Under the pieces are notes generated by a model. It saw only the letters and a program-made list of their open reading frames with translations, was not told where the DNA came from and searched no databases. Below, in pieces: positions 9,087 through 16,002 of a stretch of DNA of 17,583 bases. Position 1 is the stretch's first letter. Each line of letters opens with the position of its first letter. Where the stretch lies: the NCBI GenBank assembly GCA_964575715.1, contig CAZNSG010000117.1, positions 1 to 17,583 of the forward strand. Reading direction: 5' to 3'. The stretch is from PNAI01 sp964575715. Lineage in GTDB: Bacteria > Pseudomonadota > Alphaproteobacteria > Rhizobiales > Xanthobacteraceae. The position numbers and the translations under genes are program-made.

Positions 9087-9102
9087 CTCGATTCCGATCG
9101 AG
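9087..9102 (-). promoter_or_regulatory. Perfect inverted repeat CTCGAT-N4-ATCGAG in the leader of the Gly/Tyr-rich gene
   Basis: The hairpin lies about 26-41 nt before the start codon of the small exported protein, just upstream of its AAGGAG. It could be an operator or an RNA hairpin affecting translation. The AT-rich DNA beyond it (9115-9200) probably holds the promoter, but I cannot assign -35 and -10 boxes with confidence. Confidence 0.3.
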
Positions 9103-9213
9103 GGAATCTATTTCAAATGATATTTAATTTCTATTTTTGTAGCCGAAAATAGGCCAAATCAATTTGTCGAAATTTTGATGGAATTCGCGGTTTTATGCCA
9201 CGAATAATAAACA

Positions 9214-9245
9214 ACCCGGCGTCCTGCAGTCGCAGAACGCCGGGC
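9214..9245 (-). terminator. Strong bidirectional hairpin terminator
   Basis: CCCGGCGTCCTGC and GCAGAACGCCGGG form a 13-bp stem with one mismatch and a 4-nt loop. On the minus strand it is followed by TTGTTTATTATT, fitting a terminator for the exported-protein gene that ends at 9387. On the plus strand it is followed by CTTTTA. No plus-strand gene lies directly upstream, so the minus-strand role is the likely one. Confidence 0.6.
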
Positions 9246-9285
9246 TTTTACATTTAACCTGTCGATTTGTTCAGATTCGCAAGCT

Positions 9286-9390
9286 TAGAGCATTTTCCGG
9301 AAAAGTGGACACCGGTTTTCCGCAGAAAATGCGACCAAATAAGGAATCTAGAGCGCGTTTCCGATTCAACCTAATCGGAATGCGCTCTAG
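9286..9390. repeat. Rhizobiales-type intergenic repeat with terminal hairpin
   Basis: Begins TAGAGCATTTTCCGG and contains AAAAGTGGACACCGGTTTTCC, wording I recall as a dispersed Rhizobiales element. It ends in a long hairpin at 9349-9390, with arms TAGAGCGCGTTTCCGATT and AATCGGAATGCGCTCTA around a CAACCT loop. The hairpin's last bases are the stop codon of the minus-strand gene at 9387. Confidence 0.7.
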
Positions 9391-9689
9391 TTGCACACGC
9401 GTACCCGCGTCCAACGCCAGCCAAACCCATCCCACACCCGCTGCCGCTGCAAGTAGCAGCCGGGATAGCCCGGGCCGTAATAGCCCGCGCCGTAATAGGC
9501 GGGAGCAGGCTGATAATACGGGCCGTTATTTCTTGCCGCGGCCGAACCGATCATCGTGCCGACGGCAAGACCGCCGATCACGCCGGCGGCGACCGCGCCG
9601 CTGTTATCCGCCTGCGCACTTGTTGGCGCGAGTGTTGCCGCAATCGCGAGGCTCGCCGCCGCCGCATACGCAATCAAAGTCTTCGTCAT
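9387..9689 (-). CDS. Small exported Gly/Tyr-rich protein with glycine-zipper segment
   Basis: A 100-residue protein of unknown function. A Sec signal peptide covers about residues 1-27 (MTKTLIAYAAAASLAIAATL, cleavage after AQA). A Gly/Ala hydrophobic stretch follows (VAAGVIGGLAVGTMIGSAAA), then a Tyr/Pro/Gly-rich part (PAPAYYGAGYYGPGYPGCY) and a basic-aromatic tail, VWDGFGWRWTRVRVCN, ending one residue after a Cys. AAGGAG lies 6 nt before ATG 9689. It matches the 8738-9061 protein in size, order of segments and orientation, though identity is limited. Its TAG stop lies inside the terminal hairpin of a repeat, and a strong terminator lies about 140 bp downstream. Similar short proteins with WDGFGWRW-like tails are, as I recall, common in Bradyrhizobium-like genomes. 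Confidence 0.8.
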   Translation of the reverse strand: MTKTLIAYAAAASLAIAATLAPTSAQADNSGAVAAGVIGGLAVGTMIGSAAARNNGPYYQPAPAYYGAGYYGPGYPGCYLQRQRVWDGFGWRWTRVRVCN

Positions 9690-9853
9690 GACGTCTCCTT
9701 ATGTGCAGTCGTCGGCGCTAATGCCAACGTTTGACTTGAGCGCGAGTTTCGCACGGCAGGTCTGAACATCGCCTGAATACACGTCCACTCAGGGCGCAAA
9801 TCGCAGATCGGCTGAGAATGTCACCAAAAATGCATGTGATGAATCCGTAAAAA

Positions 9854-9882
9854 TTGACGAAAGTGAAAATTGCATTTTAGTG
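9854..9882 (+). promoter_or_regulatory. Weak sigma70-like promoter candidate for the DUF3500 gene
   Basis: TTGACG at 9854, a 17-nt spacer, then TTAGTG at 9877, about 95 bp before the DUF3500 start. The -35 box is good, the -10 box is poor. The AT-rich surroundings (9830-9880) support a promoter region more than the exact boxes do. Confidence 0.25.
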
Positions 9883-9974
9883 GTGTTGCGGGCTGTGGTA
9901 ATCTTGCTGGCGCCGCATTCTATCGCGCACGACAAAACTGGCCGTCACGTCGGCAATAGAACAGGAGGAAAGTC

Positions 9975-11054
9975 ATGTCCAAATCCCGCCAGACTTCCGG
10001 CATCACACATTCCGGCAACAATGGCGCGCAGATCAGCCGCCGCCGCGTGGTGTTCTCCGGCACTGCCGTTCTTGGCGCAGCCGCGTTGCCGAGCCGAGTT
10101 TCCAGTGCGGCCGACGCTGGTCTTATCTCATCCGCCGAATTCCTCGCCGGCGTGCGCGCGTTTCTGGCGAAGCTTGAGCCAGACAAGCGCCAAGCGGCCA
10201 CGTTTGCCTGGAACGGGCCGGAATGGCGCGGCTGGAATTATTTTGGCTTTACCGGTTACATCAAACCGGGCCTTCGCCTCGAGCAGATGAGCGCGGAGCA
10301 AAAGGCCGCTGCCTGGAACCTGCTTGCCACCGTCTGGTCGCCGCGCGGCCTTGAGAAAACGAAAAATGTCATGACCCTGCAGGACGTGCTGGCGGCGAGC
10401 GGAAACGGCACCGGTAAACGTTCCTCGGAGCGATTTTCGTTTTCGGTCTTCGGCCCGCCGGCCGAAACCGGCGCTTGGGGTTTCCGTCTCGAAGGCCATC
10501 ATCTGACCCAATCGATCGCCGTCCGCGACAATCGGATTGTTTCCATCACGCCGTCCTCGTTCTCGGCATTGCCCAATCGCATCACCGCCGGAAAGCACGC
10601 CGGCCTGATCACCCTCAAGGATGAGGAAGCGCTGGCGCGGCAGCTTGCGCGCGATCTTGTTCCCCGCCTCCAGCAGCGCGCGCGGCAGTCGGACAGCGCA
10701 CTCGGCAACATACTGTCTTCTGCCGGCCGCGAGCGCGCCAACGCGCAGAAAATCGGAGTTGCTGCTGCTGATCTGACCACGGCGCAGCGCGACCTGCTCT
10801 GGCAGCTGGTCGAAACCTATACGGTCGAGCATCTCGTGCCGCCGCTTGCCGCAGCCCAGAAGGCGCGCGTGCGCACCGGCGACCGTGATGCCGTGCACTT
10901 CGCCTGGTATGGTCCGAACACGCCGGAGAAGGCATTTGGCTATCGCGTGATCGCCGACGGCTTCGTCATCGAGCTCGGCTCGGTTGATCCTGAGGCGCAG
11001 CACCTGCACACGATCTACAATGATCTCGGAAACGTGCTCGGCCGAACTGGTTGA
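9975..11054 (+). CDS. DUF3500 family protein with Tat signal peptide
   Basis: A 359-residue protein I assign to DUF3500 from the motifs FAWNGPEWRGWNYFG, FSVFGPPAETGAWGFRLEGHHL (about 154-177), and, near the C-terminus, VHFAWYGPNTPEKAFGYRV and HLHTIYNDLGNVLG. The N-terminus has a twin-arginine motif, SRRRVVF at 21-27, then an Ala-rich hydrophobic stretch and a likely cleavage site near SSAADAG, so it is probably exported folded. AGGAGG lies 7 nt before ATG 9975. It stands alone, upstream of a palindromic repeat, and diverges from the two small exported-protein genes. The His-rich GHH and HLH motifs could bind a metal, but that is inference; the family's function is unknown to me. Confidence 0.88.
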   Translation: MSKSRQTSGITHSGNNGAQISRRRVVFSGTAVLGAAALPSRVSSAADAGLISSAEFLAGVRAFLAKLEPDKRQAATFAWNGPEWRGWNYFGFTGYIKPGLRLEQMSAEQKAAAWNLLATVWSPRGLEKTKNVMTLQDVLAASGNGTGKRSSERFSFSVFGPPAETGAWGFRLEGHHLTQSIAVRDNRIVSITPSSFSALPNRITAGKHAGLITLKDEEALARQLARDLVPRLQQRARQSDSALGNILSSAGRERANAQKIGVAAADLTTAQRDLLWQLVETYTVEHLVPPLAAAQKARVRTGDRDAVHFAWYGPNTPEKAFGYRVIADGFVIELGSVDPEAQHLHTIYNDLGNVLGRTG

Positions 11055-11082
11055 CTTAAGCGGCATACCAATACTCATCATT

Positions 11083-11207
11083 CGTCATTCCGGCCGAGCC
11101 GCGTGAGCGGCGAGGGCCGGAATCCATAGCCGCCGACAATGATTATGGATTCCGGGCTCGCGGGCTTATGCCCGCGCCCCGGAATGACGAGTCAGAATTT
11201 ATGCGGG
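11083..11207 (+). repeat. Palindromic ~124-bp intergenic repeat, copy 2
   Basis: Same element and same orientation as the copy at 8568: CGTCATTCCGG start, CCGGAATGACG end at 11189, and the tail GAGTCAGAATTTATGCG. It begins 28 bp after the DUF3500 stop. The long internal pairing could terminate transcription from both sides, since the minus-strand monooxygenase gene ends at 11264. Confidence 0.8.
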
Positions 11208-11263
11208 AAAGTCGTGCGGGGTTCCGAATTTCGATTGCCGGCCGGCAGTGCCGACTTTGAAAT

Positions 11264-12583
11264 TCAGAAAAACCGGTTTCTCGGCCGCGGCAGCCCGAGG
11301 TTTTCGCGCAAGGTCTTGCCTTCGTATTCGCGCCGATACAAGCCGCGCCGTTGCAATTCCGGCACCACAAGTTGGCAGAAATCGTCGAGCCCGCCGGGTA
11401 GATACGGGAACATGACAGTGAAACCATCGCTTGCTTCGGTCTCAATCCACTCTTCCATTTCGTCGGCAATGGTCTTGGGTGTGCCGACCATGGCGAGGCC
11501 GGAATAGCCGCCGAGCCGCTGCGCCAGTTGACGCACGGTGAGGTTCTCGCGCTTGGCCAGATCGATCGCCCGCTGCCGGCCGCTCTTTGAGGCGTTGCTC
11601 TCGGGGATATCCGGCAGCGGACCGTCCGGATCGAACTTCGACGCATCGTGGCCGAGCGCGATGGAGAGCGAGGCGATCGAGTTGGCGTAGTCCACCAAAC
11701 TGTCGAGTTTCGCGCGCTTGGCCCGCGCCCCTTCCACCGTGTCGCCAACGACAACAAAGCAGGCCGGCAATATCTTCATGTGCTCGCGATTGCGCCCAAG
11801 TTTATCCATCCGGCCCTTCACGTCGGCATAAAATTGCCGCCCCACGTCGATGCTGCTCTGCGCCGTGAACACCGCTTCCGCGGTCTCCGCTGCGAGCCGG
11901 CGCCCGGCATCTGACGCGCCGGCCTGCACAATCACCGGCCAGCCTTGGATCGGTCGCGCGATATTGAGCGGCCCACGCACGGAAAGGTGCTCACCCTTGT
12001 GATTGAGCACGTGTAATTTCGCCGGGTCGAAATAAATGCCGTTTTCCACATCGCGGACGAACGCATCGTCCGCCCAGCTATCCCACAGGCCGGTCACCAC
12101 ATCGTAGAACTCGCGCGCACGATGATAGCGCTCGCCGTGCTCCATGTGCTCGTCCATCCCAAAGTTGAGCGCCGCGTCCGGGTTCGAGGTGGTGACGATG
12201 TTCCAGCCGGCGCGCCCGCCGCTCAAATGATCGAGCGAGGCGAAACGCCGCGCGATGTGATAGGGCGCATCGAACGTGGTCGAGCCGGTGGCGACCAGGC
12301 CGATATGCGAGGTCACCTGCGACAGCGCCGAGAGCAGCGTGAACGGCTCGAACGAGGTGACCGTGTGGCTGCGCTTGAGCGCATCGAGCGGCATGTTGAG
12401 CACGGCCATGTGGTCGGCCATGAAGAAGGCGTCGAACTTGGCGCGTTCGAGCGTCTGAATGGACTGCTTAATGTGCGCGAAGTTGAAATTCATGTCCGGC
12501 CAAGCGCCCGGATAGCGCCAGGCGCCGGCATGAATGCTCGCCGGCCGCATGAACGCGCCGAGGCGGAGTTGGCGTTTGGTCAT
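11264..12583 (-). CDS. LLM-class flavin-dependent monooxygenase, NtaA/SnaA/DszA type
   Basis: A 439-residue bacterial-luciferase-like FMN-dependent monooxygenase of the nitrilotriacetate monooxygenase component A group. These cytoplasmic enzymes use FMNH2 supplied by a separate flavin reductase to oxidise amines, sulfur compounds or other xenobiotics. Motifs: MTKRQLRLGAFMRP start, FDAFFMADHMAVL near 50-62, GLVATGSTTFDAPYHIARRF near 95-114, DHLSGGRAGWNIVTTSNPDA near 117-136, YHRAREFYDVVTGLW, and the C-terminal WPVIVQAGASDAGRRLAAET. AGGAC lies about 6 nt before ATG 12583. It begins 36 bp after the Bug gene at 12620-13597 and is very likely co-transcribed with it, linking a periplasmic receptor to an oxidative enzyme. 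No flavin reductase gene is in the window, so a shared reductase elsewhere must serve it. The substrate is unknown. Confidence 0.93.
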   Translation of the reverse strand: MTKRQLRLGAFMRPASIHAGAWRYPGAWPDMNFNFAHIKQSIQTLERAKFDAFFMADHMAVLNMPLDALKRSHTVTSFEPFTLLSALSQVTSHIGLVATGSTTFDAPYHIARRFASLDHLSGGRAGWNIVTTSNPDAALNFGMDEHMEHGERYHRAREFYDVVTGLWDSWADDAFVRDVENGIYFDPAKLHVLNHKGEHLSVRGPLNIARPIQGWPVIVQAGASDAGRRLAAETAEAVFTAQSSIDVGRQFYADVKGRMDKLGRNREHMKILPACFVVVGDTVEGARAKRAKLDSLVDYANSIASLSIALGHDASKFDPDGPLPDIPESNASKSGRQRAIDLAKRENLTVRQLAQRLGGYSGLAMVGTPKTIADEMEEWIETEASDGFTVMFPYLPGGLDDFCQLVVPELQRRGLYRREYEGKTLRENLGLPRPRNRFF

Positions 12584-12619
12584 CGATGTCCTGCGCTAAT
12601 CCGCCCGGCCAGCCCCGCC

Positions 12620-13597
12620 TCAATTGAATTTGAGCCCCGCGGCCTTGACCAGCGCGATATTGGCCGCGATTTCCTTTGCGATCAGCGCGTCGAACTCGGC
12701 TGGCTTGAGCGGCATGGACTCGATCCCCTGCGGCGCGAACTTCTCTTTCACACTGGGTGCGAGCAGCGCCTTTTGTGTCTCCTGATGGAGCCTGTCGATA
12801 ATCGCGCGCGGCGTCTTCGCCGGCGCCAGTATTCCCATCCAGAAGGTGTAGTCGGAGTCGGCATAGCCCGCCTCCAGCGTGGTCGGCACATCGGGAAGCG
12901 CCACCGATCGCTTCGGTGTGTTCACGGCAAGCGCCAGGAGCCTGCCATCGCGGATGAGCGGCAGGCCCGAGGAGATGCCGATGCACATGAAATCGACCCG
13001 GCCCGTCATCACTTCGGTGAGCGCTTCCGGGCCGCCTCTGAACGGAACATGCACGGCCTGGAACCCGGCGCTCAAGCGCAGGCGCTCCACCGCCCAATGT
13101 GTCGCGCTGCCGACGCCGGCGGAAGCGAAGCTCAACGAGCCCGCCTTGGCCTTGGCCATCAGCTCCTGCATCGTCTTGATGCCTTTGGCGGGCGAAATCA
13201 CGGTCACGTTCGGCACGCTGCCGAAGGTGGCGATGGCGGAAAAATCCTTGGCCGGATCGTAGCTGATGTTTGGATAGGCCGCGGGCGCGGCGGAATGCGC
13301 CGAGGCATTGACCAATATGGTGTAGCCATCGGGGTCGGCTTTCGCCACCGCCGCGGCGCCGATCGATCCGCCGGCGCCGCCGCGGTTCTCCACCACGATC
13401 GGCTGGCCGAGCTGAGCTGAAAGCGGATCGAGCACAATGCGCCCGACAATGTCGATGGTGCTCCCGGCGGTGAACGGAATGACGGCCCGGATGGTCCTGC
13501 TCGGCCAAGTCTGCGCCCATGAAAGCCGCGGCAGCGCGGGCGTGGCAAGCGCGACGCCGGTAAAATGCAGGAATTTTCGGCGGGTGGTCGGTATCAT
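12620..13597 (-). CDS. Bug/TctC-family substrate-binding protein with Tat-type signal
   Basis: A 325-residue periplasmic Bug-family receptor. I use ATG 13597 because AAGGGAG stands 8 nt upstream; the longer frame from 13624 adds nine residues without a ribosome binding site. The signal peptide carries TTRRKFLHF (twin Arg at residues 6-7) and ends near LSWAQ|TWPS, so export by Tat rather than Sec is likely. Family blocks: WPSRTIRAVIPFTAGSTID, GQPIVVENRGGAGGSIG, DPDGYTILV, HVPFRGGPEALTEVM, and PTTLEAGYADSDYTFW. The sequence clearly resembles the receptor at 193-1173 but is not a recent duplicate. It is the upstream partner of the LLM monooxygenase gene. No TctA/TctB genes are nearby. Confidence 0.93.
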   Translation of the reverse strand: MIPTTRRKFLHFTGVALATPALPRLSWAQTWPSRTIRAVIPFTAGSTIDIVGRIVLDPLSAQLGQPIVVENRGGAGGSIGAAAVAKADPDGYTILVNASAHSAAPAAYPNISYDPAKDFSAIATFGSVPNVTVISPAKGIKTMQELMAKAKAGSLSFASAGVGSATHWAVERLRLSAGFQAVHVPFRGGPEALTEVMTGRVDFMCIGISSGLPLIRDGRLLALAVNTPKRSVALPDVPTTLEAGYADSDYTFWMGILAPAKTPRAIIDRLHQETQKALLAPSVKEKFAPQGIESMPLKPAEFDALIAKEIAANIALVKAAGLKFN

Positions 13598-13864
13598 CGT
13601 AAACGCTCCCTTGCAACGCGCCATCGCCCATTCGTAAGGCTCATGTTGCGCTTTGATCGTCGAATTATGCCATCGATTGCGCTCGAAGTCCTCGGGGGCG
13701 AGGACATTGGTACGGCGGATTCGGCGCTTATGCCCATCCTGCGCCGGCTAATGGCTTCACGGCTTTAAGTATGTAGGGCCAAAAAGCGTTGCCGCGCCGG
13801 GCGGAACGATTGAAAATTGGCCGCTGCGACATCATATATTACCCCTAAGCTAAAGGAGATCGCA

Positions 13865-14149
13865 TTGGCGAACAATTCAAAAATGGACCAGGCTAACGCT
13901 CAGTTCGCAAAGCTGCAGAGAGCGGAAGATGCCAAGAAGGCCATGTCCGAATACGAAACCAGCCGCGTTACCATTCAGGCCAAGACCGACCGGTTGAAGG
14001 CGCTTCGATTGGCAAGAGACGCGGCCGAGATATCGGCTGTTCCGAAGGCGCCGGGCTCGACGAAGAAACCTGCCAGGCGCAAGAAGGGTAAGTCCGCCAG
14101 CCTGTCGGAGTTTCTGGACGGTCAAGATGTAAGCGGGCGGCGCAGTTAG
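13865..14149 (+). CDS. Small charged helical protein starting at TTG, unknown function
   Basis: A 94-residue protein. The start is the TTG at 13865, with an excellent AAAGGAGAT 4-5 nt upstream; the in-frame ATG at 13817 would place that Shine-Dalgarno sequence inside the coding region. The protein then opens (M)ANNSKMDQANAQFAKLQRA, continues as a charged helix (DAKKAMSEYETSRVTIQAKT, then LKALRLARDAAEIS), and ends in a Lys/Pro-rich segment (STKKPARRKKGKSASL) and FLDGQDV. It has no signal or membrane helix. The basic tail suggests nucleic-acid or acidic-protein binding, but this is inference. I recall short KMDQANAQFAKLQRAEDA-like proteins in Bradyrhizobium genomes. It stands alone between a divergent Bug gene and a decayed stretch. 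Confidence 0.72.
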   Translation: MANNSKMDQANAQFAKLQRAEDAKKAMSEYETSRVTIQAKTDRLKALRLARDAAEISAVPKAPGSTKKPARRKKGKSASLSEFLDGQDVSGRRS

Positions 14150-14387
14150 CGTAGACACCAGCGGCCAGGCCAAGAAGACCAACACCTACAAGATCGTCTT
14201 GAGCGCGTTCCCGGACGGGTAAGGCGAGGCGTAACGCCGCAGGATCGACAAGATCACCCGCGATGAGTTCGTCAACACCAATCCGTGGCGGGGCGAGTGT
14301 GGCTCGGCATAGATTTTGTATAAGCGGGTGAAGTAGGCCCGCGCCGAGTATTCCGCATGGAGCGAAGCGGACCGCCGGATAATGTGA
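14133..14387 (+). pseudogene. Probable decayed gene remnant with four in-frame stops
   Basis: The 308 bp between the TTG-start gene and the next Bug gene hold no intact gene. In one plus frame (through 14151) the translation looks protein-like over ~80 codons: SGQAKKTNTYKIVLSAFPDG, stop, GEA, stop, RRRIDKITRDEFVNTNPWRG, ECGSA, stop, ILYKRVK, stop, ARAEYSAWSEADRRIM, stop. The other two plus frames are not better. The interrupting codons are TAA, TAA, TAG, TAG. I know of no family for it. The reading is soft, because high-GC DNA often looks open by chance. Confidence 0.3.
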
Positions 14388-14457
14388 TGTGCAACGGGAA
14401 TAAGCCCGTGCTACCTTTGTTCTTAATTCCGGCAACCATAATATTCTGGGGAGAGAC

Positions 14458-15459
14458 ATGACCAAGATTGTGACCAAGATCGGGCGAAGGACCTTCATCA
14501 AGCACGCGGCGGCGGCCTCGACGGCGCTGGGCAGCGGCCTGCTCGGCGCGCCGGCGGTATGGGCGCAGGAAACCTATCCGAACAAGCCGATAAAATTCAT
14601 CGTGCCGCTGGCGCCCGGCGGCGCCATCGACTTCATCGCGCGCGCGGTCGGCGAGCGCATGTCAGGCTCGATCGGCCAGCAGGTGGTGGTCGAGAACCGC
14701 ACAGGCGCGGGCGGAACCATCGGCATGAATTCGGCGATGGAAAGCGCGCCCGACGGCTACACCATCCTGATCACCAACGATAACGCCGCGAGCGCGCCCC
14801 ACATCATGAGCCTGCCGCAAGATTACACCAAGGTGCTTTTGCCGGTCTGCTATCTCGGTCGCCATGGCCAGATTCTTGCTGTGCACAAAGAACTTGGCGT
14901 GAAGTCGGTCAAAGAGCTTGTCGACTACGTGAAAAAGAATCCTGGGCTTGGTACTGCGACATCGGGCGTCGGCTCCAACCAGCACGTCATCCTTGAATGG
15001 TTCAAGCGCGAAGCAGGCATCCAACTCACCCACGTGCCCTATCGCGGTGCTGGCCAGGCAATCAACGACTTGGTTGGCGCACAGGTGAAGGCCGCGTTCC
15101 TCGGGCCGACGGCGCTGCGGCCGCATGCCGAGGTCGGCACTTTGCATATGCTCGCGCAATCCATGGCCAAGCGCGCGCCGACTTTGCCCAACGTGCCGAC
15201 GATGGACGAGTCGTACAAGGGCCTGATCCTGGAGGCTTGGTACGCCGCCTTCGTGCCGGCCGGCACGCCCGCCCCGATCATCGCCAAGCTCAACGCCGAG
15301 ATGAACAAGGCGCTCAAAGATCCCAAGCTGATCGACACCTTCACCAAGGGCGCCATCGAGCCGGTCGGCGGCGGCACCGAGGAAATCGGCAAGCTCGCGC
15401 GCGCCGATTCGGAGAAATACGCCAAGCTGGTGAAGGAGCTCAATATCAAGACGAATTAG
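14458..15459 (+). CDS. Bug/TctC-family substrate-binding protein with Tat signal
   Basis: A 333-residue periplasmic receptor of the Bug family. The signal peptide has the textbook Tat motif GRRTFIK at residues 9-15, an Ala/Gly-rich hydrophobic core, and a cleavage site near VWAQ|ETYPN. Family blocks: YPNKPIKFIVPLAPGGAIDF, GQQVVVENRTGAGGTIG, APDGYTILI, THVPYRGAGQAINDLVGAQV, and PTMDESYKGLILEAWYAAFV. A GGGGAGAGAC ribosome binding site directly precedes ATG 14458. It reads opposite to the second Bug gene and is not next to a transport or catabolic gene. The block 15470-15556 immediately downstream is a repeat whose first hairpin (GGTGGGT/ACCCACC, 15474-15500) may end the transcript. Ligand unknown. 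Confidence 0.93.
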   Translation: MTKIVTKIGRRTFIKHAAAASTALGSGLLGAPAVWAQETYPNKPIKFIVPLAPGGAIDFIARAVGERMSGSIGQQVVVENRTGAGGTIGMNSAMESAPDGYTILITNDNAASAPHIMSLPQDYTKVLLPVCYLGRHGQILAVHKELGVKSVKELVDYVKKNPGLGTATSGVGSNQHVILEWFKREAGIQLTHVPYRGAGQAINDLVGAQVKAAFLGPTALRPHAEVGTLHMLAQSMAKRAPTLPNVPTMDESYKGLILEAWYAAFVPAGTPAPIIAKLNAEMNKALKDPKLIDTFTKGAIEPVGGGTEEIGKLARADSEKYAKLVKELNIKTN

Positions 15460-15469
15460 TTTGTAGTTT

Positions 15470-15556
15470 GTAGGGTGGGTAGAGCGTAGCGAAACCCACC
15501 GTGATACAAATTGTTTCTGCGCGGCGACGGGTTTCGCTGTGCTCGATCCATTCTAC
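15470..15556. repeat. Inverted repeat element of the GTAGGGTGGGT type
   Basis: Two imperfect inverted halves: GTAGGGTGGGTAGAGCGTAG...CGAAACCC at the left, and GGGTTTCGCTGTGCTCGATC...CTAC at the right. A short tandem (GTTTGTA twice) sits at its left border, right after the Bug stop codon. It is non-coding and resembles a dispersed alphaproteobacterial intergenic element. Confidence 0.6.
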
Positions 15557-15608
15557 GCGCTTCCCCTCACTCGCCACTCTCTTTCGCAAGAGGAGGAGCC
15601 GTAGCAAT

Positions 15609-15709
15609 GTAGGGTGGGCATCGGCGTTTTGCCGATGTCCGCGCGGCGCTTGCATATGCTCGGCGATCGGTTTCTACGTGGGCATCGCCAGTGGCGATGC
15701 CCACCCTAC
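15609..15709. repeat. 101-bp inverted repeat element (GTAGGGTGGGCATCG ends)
   Basis: Perfect 15-base terminal inverted repeats, GTAGGGTGGGCATCG and CGATGCCCACCCTAC. Nested hairpins pair CATCGGC with GCCGATG and GGCATCGCC with GGCGATGCC. It ends 34 bp before the BrnA-like antitoxin gene. The left half recurs at 16003-16048, on the other side of that gene. Confidence 0.75.
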
Positions 15710-15743
15710 GTTCTACTGCGCGCACGCTCTGAGGAACCATCCG

Positions 15744-15968
15744 ATGACCCGGCGAACACCCGACTCACGGCAAGCCGCCGAAGCGGCGTTCAAGACGGCG
15801 ACCACCAAGCCGCCGGAGCCGCTGCCGCCGAAAACCCCATCGCTGCCGGGCGCCAAGGAGCTTATCTCCCTGCGCATCGACCGCGACGTGCTCGATCATT
15901 TCCAGGAGGCGGGGCCGGGCTGGCAGGAGCGCATCAACGCTGCGCTGCGCCAAGCGGCGGGGAAGTGA
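15744..15968 (+). CDS. BrnA-like antitoxin family protein, orphan
   Basis: A 74-residue protein that I read as a BrnA-type antitoxin (ribbon-helix-helix-like DNA binding). The C-terminal part, LISLRIDRDVLDHFQEAGPG then WQERINAALRQAAGK, is the hallmark of that family. The N-terminal half is Pro/Lys-rich (TTKPPEPLPPKTPSLPGAKE). I chose ATG 15744, with GAGGAA 7 nt upstream; the longer frame from 15501 runs through repeat DNA. In BrnT-BrnA modules the toxin BrnT is encoded just upstream, but here the upstream DNA is only repeats, and no BrnT-like frame is within 1 kb on either side. It may be a stand-alone regulator, an anti-addiction remnant, or a partner for a distant toxin. It is bracketed by related repeat sequences. 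Confidence 0.78.
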   Translation: MTRRTPDSRQAAEAAFKTATTKPPEPLPPKTPSLPGAKELISLRIDRDVLDHFQEAGPGWQERINAALRQAAGK

Positions 15969-16002
15969 ACGCGAGCGCCGCGGTGGGTTTTGCGCAGCGA
16001 TG

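Noticed and set aside
12122..13420. Plus-strand open frame of 432 codons.
   Set aside because: Antisense shadow of the monooxygenase and second Bug genes, with no recognisable motif.
13565..13768. Plus-strand frame of 67 codons between divergent genes.
   Set aside because: It starts inside the second Bug gene's coding region, lacks a ribosome binding site and shows no motif; the segment is more likely promoter DNA.
14133..14387. Stop-codon recoding (TAA/TAG read as Tyr or Gln).
   Set aside because: All neighbouring genes use TAA/TAG/TGA as normal stops, and no recoding signal or suppressor tRNA is visible; decay is simpler.
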